Source of the DNA: Phycisphaeraceae bacterium
GTDB lineage: Bacteria > Planctomycetota > Phycisphaerae > Phycisphaerales > UBA1924
Assembly: GCA_007693965.1 (NCBI GenBank)
Contig: RECQ01000058.1
Location: 1-46,286, forward strand
Length of the DNA: 46,286 nt
Direction: 5' to 3'
Both the position numbers and the translations under genes were made by a program. This document shows positions 35,613-45,967 of this stretch, in pieces (position 1 is the stretch's first letter; each line of letters starts with the position of its first letter). Under the pieces are notes generated by a model. It was not told where the DNA came from, ran no database searches, and worked only from the letters and a program-made list of their open reading frames with translations.

Positions 35613-36719
35613 TCAGGCGGGGTCAAAGTCATTGATGCGGTTGATCAATCTCCGGACCAGTCCGAAACTGCGCCGGGTGTGGGTGAAGACGATGCGTGGA
35701 AGTTCGGGATGATCGTCCTCGACGTCAAGCGGGCCCCGCTGGATGACCTCCCCCTCCCTGATGAGGGGCTTGAACTCGCGCTCCAGCTCGGCGATGTCCT
35801 CGTCCCGCAGCCGCTGATTCACCCGGATGACCAGGTCGTCGCGCACATAGCGCGAGGAGTGGTAGTTGCGATAGAAGCGATCGATGTGCTTCGCGGCGTC
35901 CGAGGCGTCTGGGGCGATGTAGAAGATCTCCTGATCCTCATCGCTGATGAACCCCCCTCCCAGCAGCGTCTCCTGGACGTACTCGAGCCAGTGCTGCCAG
36001 TAGCCGCTGCCTTCACCCTCGATGAGGACCACAGGCACGATGGCCGACTTGCCCGTCTGCACAAGGGTGAGCACCTCGAAGGTCTCGTCCTGGGTGCCAA
36101 AGCCGCCCGGGAAGCAGACGACCGCATCCGCCTGGCTGACGAACATCAGCTTGCGTGTGAAGAAATAGCGAAAGTTGATCAGCTTCGAGTCGCCGGCGAT
36201 GATTTCGTTGGCCGTGGTCTCGAATGGCAGTCGAATCGAGAGCCCGAAGGAGGACTCACGCCCCGGCCCCTCGTGCCCCGCCTTCATGATGCCGTCGCCG
36301 GCGCCGGTGATGACCAGCCAGCCATCGTCGGCCATGATGCGCGAGAACTCGACGGCGGTGATGTAGTCAGGATGCTCCGGCGGCGTGCGCGCCGAGCCGA
36401 AGATGCTGATCTTCTTCACATCTGGATACTGCGCAAAGATGCGGTATGAGTGGCGCATCTCCTTCAACGCCGCGGCCATGAGCTTGAGCTCACCCGAATT
36501 CCGCCCATCGGAGATGAGCTTCAGGCTCGTCGCCATCAGGTCGCGGATGAAGCCGCCGTCATAGGACTCAGGATCGGCGCCCATCTCCTGGATTAGCTTG
36601 TCGATCGTGTCCGCCATCTCGGGCGTGGCCATGCGGGGCCTGGCGCGCCGACGCGGAGGATCGGTGGTTTCTGTCGCCTGGATCTCGGGGCGTCCGTCGA
36701 TATTGGGATCACTCTGCAT
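35613..36719 (-). CDS. LOG-family (TIGR00730) Rossmann-fold protein, long form
   Basis: Second LOG-type protein of the window, 368 residues. The core has ISIFGSARTPPEHPDY, VITGAGDGIMKAGHEG (a variant of the GGGxGxMxA loop) and the signature VCFPGGFGTQDETFEVL. Known members hydrolyse nucleotide N-glycosidic bonds; the variant loop could mean a different substrate. About 100 residues precede and 80 follow the Rossmann core, including several Arg-rich helices. ATG 36719 starts MQSDPNIDG. It lies 79 bp downstream of the AsmA-like gene, on the same strand. Confidence 0.87.
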   Translation of the reverse strand: MQSDPNIDGRPEIQATETTDPPRRRARPRMATPEMADTIDKLIQEMGADPESYDGGFIRDLMATSLKLISDGRNSGELKLMAAALKEMRHSYRIFAQYPDVKKISIFGSARTPPEHPDYITAVEFSRIMADDGWLVITGAGDGIMKAGHEGPGRESSFGLSIRLPFETTANEIIAGDSKLINFRYFFTRKLMFVSQADAVVCFPGGFGTQDETFEVLTLVQTGKSAIVPVVLIEGEGSGYWQHWLEYVQETLLGGGFISDEDQEIFYIAPDASDAAKHIDRFYRNYHSSRYVRDDLVIRVNQRLRDEDIAELEREFKPLIREGEVIQRGPLDVEDDHPELPRIVFTHTRRSFGLVRRLINRINDFDPA

Positions 36720-36798
36720 GTGTGGCTTCAGGTCTGAAGATTGGTGTGAAGGCGGTCGAGCGAAAAGACGCCCGCAAGGAGCGCCCACAGGGAGAACA

Positions 36799-39700
36799 TC
36801 ATCCGCCGCTCGGCGTCGCTTCGCTCGCCCGGCGTCTCGGCCGGTCCGTCTGGAAGACCTCACGCAGGAAGTCGCTGGTCGCGGGAAGCTGGGTCACACC
36901 GAAACGCGGATTGTCGAGCGACCCGCTCACGGTGATGGCCAGCAGTTCGTTCCGGAGCGCATCGACGAGATCGCTCACGAAGGGAACCCGTATGTTCCCG
37001 CTGGTGCGGAACCGGAGGTCAAGCCTCAGGTCCGGCCACGAGGCGCTGCCACGACCGGCCACCGTGATCGAGTTGGATCGGGCGAAGAGCGTATCAAAGT
37101 TCGCCCGGGAGCCGCGGATGAAAAAGTGCGCCTCGGCGCCCTGCAGCGATTCCCCCCGGGGGGGCTGGAGGTTCCCCACCTCCAGGATCGACATCAGCAG
37201 GGGCATTCTGGCGAACCGCCCCCCCTCGACCCGCACCAGGCCCCGACCCCGGGCCGAGAGCGGATCCCCCACCACACCCGACAGGGACAGCTCGGCGTCC
37301 AGACGCCCGCCGCTCTCCTCCGTCGCCTGATCCACATCGGTGGGCTGGCCCCGCGTGGCGATGAGGCGCCCGAAATCCACACTGACAGCACGGGCGTCCA
37401 CCTCGTAGCGTGTCTTGGCCTCATCCGAGCTCGTCGTCGACACTTCGCCCGACTCCGACCGGGCGGCGCCGCCCGCGATCGCCTCCGACAGCACCAGCGC
37501 CGAAGCGGTGATGCGTCCGCCATACAGGGCGCCGTTGAAGTTATTGATTTCGATCAGGCCGGGGGTGACGCCGGTGACGACCTCGGCCCGGGCCCGGTTC
37601 ACCACCATGCCCGCCAGGAGCACCTGGTCGGCCGTGACATCCACCCGAACATGGGTCGTTGACTCGGCGTCGGGCCGTGTGGCGGAGATCCGGGCATGTC
37701 CGTTCACATCGGCGACCGGAAACGCCCCGGTGTAGGACGCCCCGGTGTATTGCACATCGCCCGTAAATGACAGCGCTCCCGGCGCGGCTGGAGGCGTCGC
37801 ATCGGTCTCTTGCGATGCTCTTTCCGCCGTCGACTCCAGGCCGTAGCGGAGCGTGGCGTCGGACAATTCGAATCCGCCGGCGATGGCGATGGAGTTCAGG
37901 GCGATGCGCGCATCCTCTGGCAGCATCGAGCGCAGATCATCGCCGAGCGCCGACCCCGATGCGCCAAGCTGCATCTCCATCATCGGGCCGGATTCATCCA
38001 GCCGCCACCAGCCGTCCGCGCTCCACCGCCACTCCGGCGCTTCGAGCACGAGCGCTTCGACCCGGCCGCCGGTCTGATCGAACTCGATGCGCCCCGCGAT
38101 ATCGGGGATGTCGACCCTGCCGGCGTCATTCGCCAGGGACAGCGAGAGAGGCGACATCGAGCCCTCGAATGACAACGTCTCGAGCGTCGCCCCGGCGATA
38201 CGCAGGGTTGCATCGAACACGCCCGCCGGGTTGTACTCGGCGACACCCTCCACGATCTGCTTCGGAGCGAATTGCTCAACCATGGCCCGGAGGACAGGGT
38301 CTTCGAATCGGGCATCCTCGATCGACATCCTGAGGTCCACGCCGATCTCCTGGGCAAGCCCGAATGCGCCGTCGACCAAGATGGCCGCGCCGGGCGCATC
38401 ACCAGCGACTCCGACGTCGCACTGCAGATTATCGAAGTGGATCGCCTCCCCCGTGACGAGCACGCCGCCGCCGGTGCGCGTGAGCTCGATGCGCCCGCCG
38501 GGCGCATCGAATGCAAGTCGGTCTGCACCAAGAATCTCCAGACGAGTCGAGACCGGCTGGCCGGCGCCTCCCTCAATCCTTGCCAGCGCATCAAGCCGTC
38601 CCAATGGCCGATACGCCTGACGCAGCTCCAGAATCTGCTCAGCCACCTCCGGCGCCAGCGTCACGAGCATGTCCTCAACTGGTCGCCCGACATCCAAGCC
38701 CGCAGCGCGCACGAATCCGTGCAGTTCGCCGGCGCCGACGAAGCTGCGCACCAGCTCTACTTCAATCTGTGCGCCGTCGCCTGTCGATCCCGAGAGCGGC
38801 CCGACGAGCAGTCGCTCGTTGTTGACGCGGAACGTGCCGGTGATGTCGGTCATCAGCGCGGTGCGCTGCCGATCCGCCTTCATCGGCTCCGGCGACGCGG
38901 TGAGGCCGCTGAAGCCGCCCTCCAGCGAGAAGACGATGTCCCCAGCGGTGTTCGATTGCACGCCGACACGAGCATCAATCGTCCCGTTCAGACCGAAGCC
39001 GCGGATCAGCTCGCTCGGCGCGGCGCCCGGCGGGCCATCGTAAACTTCATTCGGAGCAGGGATCGCCGCGAGCATCAGTTCGTCGATCGGAGCGCCGTTG
39101 AGCGTAGCGCGAATGTCGGTACGAGGCGCCTCCCCGGGGGTGTCAACGAGGCCGACATCGCCTCGCAACTCGCCGCGAGCGCCGCTTAATCCCTCGATGT
39201 GAGGGGAGCTGAAGCGGGCGGCGTTACCCCGGATGTTGAGTTCGAGGTCATGGGCGCGCAACGGATAGGGCGCTTCGGCGGGCAGCAGGTCAAGCGCATC
39301 GAATCTTGCGCTGATGTCCGTGTTGAATGGTTCGCCCACACCTCGCGACAGGGTGACGACAACATCGGCGCGTCCTGCCATCTCGAAGACCGGCGTGCTC
39401 ACGCGCGCCTCCGATTCCTCGATGGCCCGCTCCAACGCGATGCGCCGGCTGGCCGTGCCGCCCTCTCGCTGCAGAGTCGCGAGATCGGAACGAATCCGAT
39501 TCAGCCTCGCCAGGGTCTCATCGCGCATTGAACCCGTCTGCACGACGCCTGTTTCGAGCAGTTGTTTGTATCCCTCGACATCGCGGGCGGCCTCAACGAT
39601 GGCGCGATAGGAGTCGTTCATTGCCTCCAGCAGTGTGTCATCCACCGGGACGGCGCCCGCGCTGATGATCATCTCCGCGTCCCCGCCGCCGGTCTGGAAC

Positions 39701-41121
39701 CAGCCCGTTGCCGTCACCGTCGCGCCGGAGGGCGCGACCCCGGCGATGTCGACAAGCTCGATGCGCGCATTCTCATCGAACCGGATCATGCCGGAGATAT
39801 TTTCGAAGAAATAAGGAAACTCCTTGTGGGCCGCGACGCCGTTCACAAACCGGAACTCCCCGCTCACGCGCATCCGCGAGGCGGTCCCGTCAATGGGTGC
39901 GTCGCGCTCGAACCACACGACGGCGGCGACGTCCGCGACGGGATCTGAGAAATCCCCGAAATACCGCCGGACCGCAGGAGGTGTGAAAGGCAGGAAATCG
40001 GGGCGCTCGCTGAGGGCGTATTCCTCGACGACGATCTCGCCTCGCAGCGCCGCATCGAGCGCGAGCCCTCGGGTGTCGAGGCGGATGCGCATGGGAAGGT
40101 CTTCAATGAGGCCTGTGAGATCGATGTGCAGCCCCTGCGAATCGAAACGGATCACGCCGCTGGCGCCCGCGATGCGCATCCACTCGGTCGCCGGCCACTC
40201 ATCTTCCGTCTCGACCTGCTTGGGAACCGGCGTGGTCATGTCGACGCCGGCAAGCTCGAACTCAGCGCTGAAGCCATTCTCGTCGTAGCGAAGGGAGGCG
40301 CGAGGCACATCGCCCTCGATCGCGAGCCGGCGCCACAGCGCCCGACCATCCGCGGTCGGCGTCCCGATGCTCCAGTCCGCCAGGTCGATGTCGGTCATGT
40401 CCAGCCAGACGCTGCCGGCCTGCAGATCGAGCCCGCCGTCCATGCGCATGGGATTGTCGTCGGCAGGATCAATCTGCGTGAGCTCGATGGCGTGCAGGCC
40501 GCGTGCGGGATCGAGTGCAGCGAGCGTTCCGCGAACCCTGAGCTCCTGCAGCGAAAGGAAACGCCCCGCGCCGTGCTCGCCGAAGATGATGCGCCCCTCG
40601 CTGATGCCGATGTTCGGGATCACGGTCGGGGCGACGCCGGGTCCGTCGGGCCGCACGAGCAGCGGGGCGATGTTGAAGGAGCCATCCTCGACCGACTGGC
40701 TGAGGCGGAACGTGGGTTCGCTGAAGCGGATGGAGCGAACGGCCCGCTCCCCGCTCCGGCCGGTCAGTCCGCGAAACGCCTCACGCCAGTTGAGCTGGAC
40801 CGCGACGCGCGACACCTGCAGGAATTCGCTTGCCGGCCCATCCACCTCGGGGATTCGCAACTCCAGATCGCGGATGACCAGTCGCCCGGAGAGGCTGAGT
40901 GAGACATTGCGGCATTCCGCCTCGCACCCGAGCGCCTCGGCGAGTATGGGCTCCAGGAAGGACCGGAGCATGCCCGATCGTGTAAACCCGTACCCTGCGG
41001 CGACCAGCAGCACACACACGCCCACCAGCGAGTAGGCCGCAATGCGGACCCTCCGGGCCCAGCGGCCTGGCCTGCGCGAACGCTTGCCGCCCTCGATCTG
41101 TTTCGCTCGCTTCCCGGACAC
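36799..41121 (-). CDS. Very large AsmA-like protein
   Basis: A 1440-residue protein anchored by one N-terminal helix (about residues 27-48), the rest in the periplasm. The first region (LEPILAEALGCEAECRNVSLSLSGRL, then VIRDLELRIP) matches the AsmA start. The C-terminal 200 residues have the AsmA_2/DUF3971-like pattern: RGRGLVRVEGGRFARMPLLM, SILEVGNLQPPRG, ITVAGRGSASWPDL, and the closing ITVSGSLDNPRFGV. A predicted coiled coil lies near residues 505-585. AsmA-like and TamB-like proteins form long beta-sheet bridges that move phospholipids between membranes; this is the likely role. The start is GTG with a strong AAGGAG 6 nt upstream. It is the first gene of a probable operon with the LOG protein and a lipoprotein. 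Confidence 0.85.
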   Translation of the reverse strand: MSGKRAKQIEGGKRSRRPGRWARRVRIAAYSLVGVCVLLVAAGYGFTRSGMLRSFLEPILAEALGCEAECRNVSLSLSGRLVIRDLELRIPEVDGPASEFLQVSRVAVQLNWREAFRGLTGRSGERAVRSIRFSEPTFRLSQSVEDGSFNIAPLLVRPDGPGVAPTVIPNIGISEGRIIFGEHGAGRFLSLQELRVRGTLAALDPARGLHAIELTQIDPADDNPMRMDGGLDLQAGSVWLDMTDIDLADWSIGTPTADGRALWRRLAIEGDVPRASLRYDENGFSAEFELAGVDMTTPVPKQVETEDEWPATEWMRIAGASGVIRFDSQGLHIDLTGLIEDLPMRIRLDTRGLALDAALRGEIVVEEYALSERPDFLPFTPPAVRRYFGDFSDPVADVAAVVWFERDAPIDGTASRMRVSGEFRFVNGVAAHKEFPYFFENISGMIRFDENARIELVDIAGVAPSGATVTATGWFQTGGGDAEMIISAGAVPVDDTLLEAMNDSYRAIVEAARDVEGYKQLLETGVVQTGSMRDETLARLNRIRSDLATLQREGGTASRRIALERAIEESEARVSTPVFEMAGRADVVVTLSRGVGEPFNTDISARFDALDLLPAEAPYPLRAHDLELNIRGNAARFSSPHIEGLSGARGELRGDVGLVDTPGEAPRTDIRATLNGAPIDELMLAAIPAPNEVYDGPPGAAPSELIRGFGLNGTIDARVGVQSNTAGDIVFSLEGGFSGLTASPEPMKADRQRTALMTDITGTFRVNNERLLVGPLSGSTGDGAQIEVELVRSFVGAGELHGFVRAAGLDVGRPVEDMLVTLAPEVAEQILELRQAYRPLGRLDALARIEGGAGQPVSTRLEILGADRLAFDAPGGRIELTRTGGGVLVTGEAIHFDNLQCDVGVAGDAPGAAILVDGAFGLAQEIGVDLRMSIEDARFEDPVLRAMVEQFAPKQIVEGVAEYNPAGVFDATLRIAGATLETLSFEGSMSPLSLSLANDAGRVDIPDIAGRIEFDQTGGRVEALVLEAPEWRWSADGWWRLDESGPMMEMQLGASGSALGDDLRSMLPEDARIALNSIAIAGGFELSDATLRYGLESTAERASQETDATPPAAPGALSFTGDVQYTGASYTGAFPVADVNGHARISATRPDAESTTHVRVDVTADQVLLAGMVVNRARAEVVTGVTPGLIEINNFNGALYGGRITASALVLSEAIAGGAARSESGEVSTTSSDEAKTRYEVDARAVSVDFGRLIATRGQPTDVDQATEESGGRLDAELSLSGVVGDPLSARGRGLVRVEGGRFARMPLLMSILEVGNLQPPRGESLQGAEAHFFIRGSRANFDTLFARSNSITVAGRGSASWPDLRLDLRFRTSGNIRVPFVSDLVDALRNELLAITVSGSLDNPRFGVTQLPATSDFLREVFQTDRPRRRASEATPSGG

Positions 41122-41271
41122 GGTTCTCCTTCGGAGAGTATGAGCACCAGTATACGCCCGGCCATTGTCCCGGCCGTCCGCCGCAGCGATTGCTCGGCTC
41201 GGTCGATCGAGGGTCAGTGAGGAAGCGCGGCCACATCCGGCTCGACCTGCTCGCGCCGGCGCCGGGGCTAC

Positions 41272-42555
41272 TTATAGTTCGGGCCCGCCCGTCTGCAGCG
41301 TTGCAAACGCGGCGCGCTCCCGCGCGGCGAGAAGGTCCTGCGGATGATCCATTGCGACTTCGGACCGGGCGAGCGCGGCGCGGGCGTGCCGAAACGCAGC
41401 AGCGCGGATCTTCGGGCATTCGATCGTCGCGAGCGAGCGGAAGGCTTCCTGCAAGCGTGTGGCCACCTCCACATGGCCGGCGCCATCCCGCGCGATCGCG
41501 GTGAATGCGTCGTCGAACATTGCTTCGACACAGAGCTCCGGCATTTCCACACGATCGTATTTGATGGGAGCCGCAAACTCGCTCTCGCACAGCGGCTTCG
41601 ACCAATCCGAGAAGAGCCGAACCAGCGAGCAGATGATTTCAACTGCAGTGCCAGGGTCGTTGACCGCCGGCGAGAGCGCTTTGCCCGCGATCTCCGACAG
41701 CACGACGAGCCCGAAGTGAGGATCTTCGTCGAAAGTCCGGCGTCCTTTGATCCGGAAGGCCTTCCGAACCGCATCGTGGTGGCTGTCTGTCACAGACCTG
41801 CCCGACGCGATGATGGCGGCCAGCATGGTGTCAGGGCCGGCGAAGGCGCCGGGGACGGCCAGCACACGGATCCGCAAGCCTTGTGCTTCGGCGAATTCCT
41901 GGAGATCGGACACCATGACCTGCTGGACCCAACCGATTGACTCCGTGCCCACGGGCGCGCCAGTATTGTCTGAATGCGAGACGGGGACGCACCCGAGCGT
42001 CGGCGATTTGCGCCTGGATTCGAGCGAGTCGGCGGCGGTCGATTCGACCTTGCTGATGGTGGCGCCCATGAGCCCGAGCCTGGCGATTGAGTCAATCCAC
42101 CGCACAAACGTCAGCACCACCCAGATGAAGACGATCACGGTCAGGGCGAGCAAAGCGGCCTGTCCATCATCGTTGTAGAAGTCGTTCTCGTGAAAGAGGA
42201 TCGACACGATGCTGAAGATGAATGCGCCGATGAAGATCGACAGGGCGTTCTGCGAGACGTCGTCTGAGATGACCAGCGTGAGCGCCCGCGGGGTTGTGTG
42301 CCTGCTCGCCGATGCGTACGAGGCGACCATGGCGCCAACGGCGAATGTCGCGATCACCAGCATGCCGCCCGCGAGAATCGTGAGCAGTTTCTCGACAGAA
42401 TCCGGCGTGAGTTCCGGCGCAAAGCTGGCCAGCGGGGTGCGCTCGAACGCCTTGGCCAGGTAGACGGCGCCGATCGAGAACACGCACATCGCCAGCGGCT
42501 TCACCCACAACCGCTCCAACAGCCGGTTGTAGAGAAATTGAATACGCTCGATCAT
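41272..42555 (-). CDS. DUF2254 membrane protein
   Basis: A 427-residue membrane protein. The first half has four hydrophobic segments, with SRHTTPRALTLVISDDVSQNALSIFIGAFIFSIVSIL as the most characteristic DUF2254 block, where Ser, Thr and Pro precede the Arg. The cytoplasmic C-terminal half contains GLVVLSEIAGKALSPAVNDPGTA, also typical. The function of the family is unknown; its topology recalls ion channels or mechanosensitive proteins, which is only a guess. I start at ATG 42555 (MIERIQFLYNRLLERLW), like other members; ATG 42663 would add 36 residues, and the frame is open to 42813. Confidence 0.85.
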   Translation of the reverse strand: MIERIQFLYNRLLERLWVKPLAMCVFSIGAVYLAKAFERTPLASFAPELTPDSVEKLLTILAGGMLVIATFAVGAMVASYASASRHTTPRALTLVISDDVSQNALSIFIGAFIFSIVSILFHENDFYNDDGQAALLALTVIVFIWVVLTFVRWIDSIARLGLMGATISKVESTAADSLESRRKSPTLGCVPVSHSDNTGAPVGTESIGWVQQVMVSDLQEFAEAQGLRIRVLAVPGAFAGPDTMLAAIIASGRSVTDSHHDAVRKAFRIKGRRTFDEDPHFGLVVLSEIAGKALSPAVNDPGTAVEIICSLVRLFSDWSKPLCESEFAAPIKYDRVEMPELCVEAMFDDAFTAIARDGAGHVEVATRLQEAFRSLATIECPKIRAAAFRHARAALARSEVAMDHPQDLLAARERAAFATLQTGGPEL

Positions 42556-43110
42556 GACGGGCTCTCTGGCGATCGCCGCCACCGTTGTTTCGACATCGGT
42601 GGAGTCTACGTTGAGCGCAGCGAGGTTTTCAGATGGGCGCCGCTTTCCAACGTGAAGTCGCATGTCGTCTGCGGCTTCTGCGAGCGACAACGTGAGGTGA
42701 TTCACTGAGTGCAAAGACACCAGGAGTCTCTGAAAAATCCACCAGTCGCCACTCCCCGGCCTAACCGCCGTCTGGATTGTGCGCACACCCTTGCGGCGTG
42801 ACAGGCGCCGCATAGATGCCGATGATCGCTGAGCGGAAAAGCGCGGAGTTCGGGCTGGTGGACGCCTGGAGGCGGGGCGCAGGGACGTGGAGCGCGAGCG
42901 GCCCCCGGAGCCTCGCGTGCGGCGTGCGCGATGGAACTCAAGAGGCGATCGCTCCGCCGCCCCTGGACACCCGCACCCTCACGCTCCGCTTCGAGGGAAA
43001 CCGCGAGCGAGACATCCAAAATTATGTATCCCGTCGCTCGAATTTCAGCTCCGCGATTAGAATTGTCCGGTCGGCTGTCCACCCGACCCATCATTCGAAG
43101 GAAGAAACAC
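42556..43110. other. Divergent intergenic region
   Basis: 555 bp. The left part may be an N-terminal extension of the DUF2254 frame (to 42813). The right part ends with GAAGGAAGAAACAC, a good ribosome binding site for the broken PEP-CTERM gene. I see no other gene, repeat or clear promoter. Confidence 0.5.
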
Positions 43111-43827
43111 ATGACATTCGCTCATGTCACAGGCGTGTCACTCCTCAGCATCCTGCTTGCGCAAGCCGCCTCCGGAGCCGCTTTGCAGGTCACGTCTCTT
43201 GAAGCGATGGTTTCCGCGAACGCGAGCGCAGGCGATGTCTTCGGCGGTTCCGACAGCGACATGCAATGCGCGATGGCGTCATCGTTCGCCGAGCTGCCGA
43301 TCTCCGCCCAGGCGGACGCATCGGTCTCCATCGCCTCCGCCTCAGCGTTGCGATGATCTCCGGCTCGCTCACCAGCGACACGGCGACCTTCTTCGGAGAC
43401 AGCACCGCGCAAAACTTGGACCCACCTCGGACGAGGACGGTGGAAGCCTGGCCTTCGCGAGCAGCAGGATCGAGCTCGAGTTTCTGGCGCCGGCCGGCGC
43501 CGAGTACGTGTTGGACTACGGACTCAACGCATCATCATCGTTCGGGACGCTCGGCGTGTCGCTGCGGTCATCGGTCCATCCGGGGTCCTTCTGGCGTTTG
43601 ACGCATCGAGCGGCGATCTCACGGAGGGGATCGACTTCGGCATGCTCGATGGGGGAATACACCGTCTCGTGATCGAATCCGGCCCCGCCACGGACACGTT
43701 CGGATTTCAGGACTACTCTGAGAGTTTCTTTGTGTCCCTCTTTGTCATCCCCTCCCCCGGCGCCGCCGGGCTGCTCACGTTGGCGGCGCTCCTGAATGGC
43801 GCAAGCCGACTTCGAACGAGACAGCTC
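43111..43827 (+). pseudogene. Frameshifted secreted PEP-CTERM-type protein
   Basis: Protein-like sequence continues over this stretch but changes frame three times. Frame A (43111 to about 43345) has a signal peptide (LLSILLAQAASGAA) and ends at a TGA. The second piece (about 43346-43415) reads ISGSLTSDTATFFGDSTAQN. The third (about 43416-43560) reads SDEDGGSLAFASSRIELEF and VLDYGLNASSSFGTLGVSL. The fourth, back in frame A, reads GPSGVLLAFDASSGDLTEG and ends VIPSPGAAGLLTLAALLNGA, followed by SRLR: a PEP-CTERM-like sorting helix. Each change equals the loss of one base (or gain of two). No stop follows the sorting helix; the frame runs into the tRNA-like fragment. It was a surface protein; sequencing error at several sites is an alternative explanation. 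Confidence 0.8.
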
Positions 43828-44167
43828 CTGCAGCCCCAAGTCACGCCAAGCACGATCCGCGCGGTTTCTTCTGGGAAAGAGCGGGCGAGCGGACTCGAAC
43901 CGGCTCTGGACGGGCGTAGAGGGGGCTGGATGCTGGTCTGTGAAGAAGAGAGCCCCGGCTCATTCGAGAGGCTGCAGGAAATTGAGAGGAAGGGTCGAGC
44001 ATCACCCGACAGCGTGTCTGAGGAGGCGAACTGCGCCCTTCTGGAGGCGCCCGGATTGCACCTTCATCACCTCGCCTGCGGAACCCGGCAATACGCCGAA
44101 GGGCCCCGCGTTCAACGTGTGACGTCGCTCCGAGTGAGCCGTTCCGAACGTGATTATTGGAGGCTTT
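43828..44167. other. Intergenic region with tRNA-Gly fragment
   Basis: 340 bp. It contains the 25-bp copy of the tRNA-Gly 3' end (43880-43904) and, at the right end, the GGAGG ribosome binding site of the next gene. No other gene was recognised; the reading frame that crosses it is the run-on of the broken PEP-CTERM gene. Confidence 0.6.
43880..43904 (-). repeat. tRNA-Gly 3'-end fragment, att-like direct repeat
   Basis: The 25 bp match 46245-46269 of the tRNA-Gly at 24 of 25 positions and in the same orientation. They cover the discriminator base, the 3' acceptor strand and most of the T arm. The 5' part of a tRNA is absent on the minus strand upstream, and the T stem contains a mismatch, so this is not a functional tRNA. 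Direct repeats of a tRNA 3' end are the usual trace of site-specific integration. Confidence 0.75.
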
Positions 44168-45967
44168 ATGATGCTCAGCAGCTTGCAAACATTTCGTGTT
44201 CTTGTGCTTCTCGGCGGCGTGTTGAGCAGCGCCGGGATCGCCTGTGCTCAGGCGTCGCAGGCTTCGGATCTACGCCGGAACGCGTCGGCGCGCGATGTAG
44301 ACATGCGTCCACCGCGCACGGACGCTGAGCGACGAGCGCTGCACAACGAACTGCCGAACCCGACGCTATTCGATGGTTCACCTTCAGCGCAGGGACACTT
44401 CGGCAGCTCCAAGCAGGCTTCGACCTGGCTTGAGGGCCCCTCCCCCGGCAACCTGAGCGTCCAGATTCTCGACCTTGAGAATCAACTGGGCAAGTATGTC
44501 GGCACATCGCCCTGGCATGTCGTGAGCACCCGCCGCTATCTCGAGCGCAAGGCGGTCACGATCTGGGGCGCAACGCTGACCGACGCGTACCGGATCATCG
44601 TTGACGGCGAGCGCTTCGAAGCCACCGACCGCTTCGCCATCAACCGGTTCCCGATCTCGCTCCCGTGGAATCTCTTCGCGGCGGACGACGGTCGCGTGTT
44701 CGTGCCCGATCCCGCCGGCCGGCGACTGAGGCCCGGACGGACCTCGGGCCCGACGCTCCTTGTGCTCAGCGATGATCCGAACGGCTCCGGGCGGCTCGAC
44801 CAAGGCATCAATCTCCTCCAAGCCGTGGAGCTGGACGAGGACGCACTCCGAGCGGCGTGCCGCCCGCCGAGGAGCGCGACGCTCGTCAAAGGGGAAACAG
44901 GCTCAAACTTCCGCCCCGGATTCAACGGCGAAATCATCACAAAGGTGGTGTACAAACTCGATGACGGCGAGATCCGGTCTTACCTGGTCGCGCTCGACAC
45001 ACAGTTCGAGATCATCGCTGGTGGGGAGATCGGCCCCACGGCGCCATCGAACGACATCCCCGCTGAGCCCGACGGCCCGGGCCGAACAGCCTTCTATGTG
45101 GCGACAGATGTGGCCATCGTCAAGATGGTGTTCGACTCGAGCCGACGCACCATGGAGCGGCGGTGGACGGTGCAACTCCCGATCCGCGGGCGCTTCGGCA
45201 CGACGCCGACGCTCATGAATACACCCGATGGCGAGCGGTTCGTGATCGCAGTGGATGCGAAAGCGGCTGTGGTCTCCGGGTTCAACGGCCTGATCGCCTA
45301 CAGCCCCGATACGCGTCCGAACGCGCTGATCGCGGTCCGTCGAGACGATCAGATTGGTGGGAAACCGCGCGTGATCACATTCGAACTGCCCGAATGGCTG
45401 GGAGCGATCGAGAACTCCCCGGCGGTTCGCGGCGGTGTGGCTGTGATCACGAACTACACCGGCTATCTGCCGAACGGGCTGGCGATCCCGCCGGGCGGTC
45501 AGGCTCCCCCCGCGAAGGCGGCGAGCTGGGGGCAATCGCCCGATGCCCGGCCCGAGTTTGCCACCGGCGTGCTTGCGGTTGCTTATGCGCCCGCCCTGGA
45601 CTCTTTCGAGATTCTCTGGCAACGACCGGATATCCAGTACAGCGGCATCGCGACGATCAGCGAGTCGTCGAACATCGTCTATGGCGCCGGCGCCGAGTGG
45701 GAGAGCGGGATGACCTACTTCTACGGCCTCCGGCTTCTCGACGATGCCAACGGCCGCGGGGGTGAGCTGATCATTCGCGAGGAACTCGGCGTCGCCCCGT
45801 TCCGCGAGCCGCGCAGGGACCGTCGCGGAAACTTCGGCTTCGAGCGTTCGGATTACCGATTTGCTGAAGGCGAATTCTTTGACGCAGGCAACAGCCTGAT
45901 CATCCTTGAAGACGGATCAGCCATCGTCAACGGCGGTCGGGCGCTCGCTCGGATTCGAGCTCGGTAG
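44168..45967 (+). CDS. Secreted protein, function unknown
   Basis: A 599-residue protein with a signal peptide (FRVLVLLGGVLSSAGIACAQA). The body is beta-rich. Repeated strand-like segments (ISLPWNLFAADDGRVFVPDP, VVYKLDDGEIRSYLVALD, FNGLIAYSPDTRPNALIAVR, LIILEDGSAIVNGGRALARI) suggest a beta-propeller of the PQQ/WD kind, which is an inference. GGAGG precedes both ATG 44168 (4 nt) and ATG 44171 (7 nt). It is the only clear gene between the two tRNA-Gly repeats, so it may belong to a small insertion. I recognise no family or catalytic motif. Confidence 0.8.
   Translation: MMLSSLQTFRVLVLLGGVLSSAGIACAQASQASDLRRNASARDVDMRPPRTDAERRALHNELPNPTLFDGSPSAQGHFGSSKQASTWLEGPSPGNLSVQILDLENQLGKYVGTSPWHVVSTRRYLERKAVTIWGATLTDAYRIIVDGERFEATDRFAINRFPISLPWNLFAADDGRVFVPDPAGRRLRPGRTSGPTLLVLSDDPNGSGRLDQGINLLQAVELDEDALRAACRPPRSATLVKGETGSNFRPGFNGEIITKVVYKLDDGEIRSYLVALDTQFEIIAGGEIGPTAPSNDIPAEPDGPGRTAFYVATDVAIVKMVFDSSRRTMERRWTVQLPIRGRFGTTPTLMNTPDGERFVIAVDAKAAVVSGFNGLIAYSPDTRPNALIAVRRDDQIGGKPRVITFELPEWLGAIENSPAVRGGVAVITNYTGYLPNGLAIPPGGQAPPAKAASWGQSPDARPEFATGVLAVAYAPALDSFEILWQRPDIQYSGIATISESSNIVYGAGAEWESGMTYFYGLRLLDDANGRGGELIIREELGVAPFREPRRDRRGNFGFERSDYRFAEGEFFDAGNSLIILEDGSAIVNGGRALARIRAR

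Noticed and set aside
43876-43960. A second complete tRNA-Gly
   Set aside because: Only the 3' 25 nt match; there is no anticodon arm or 5' acceptor strand, and the T stem has a mismatch.
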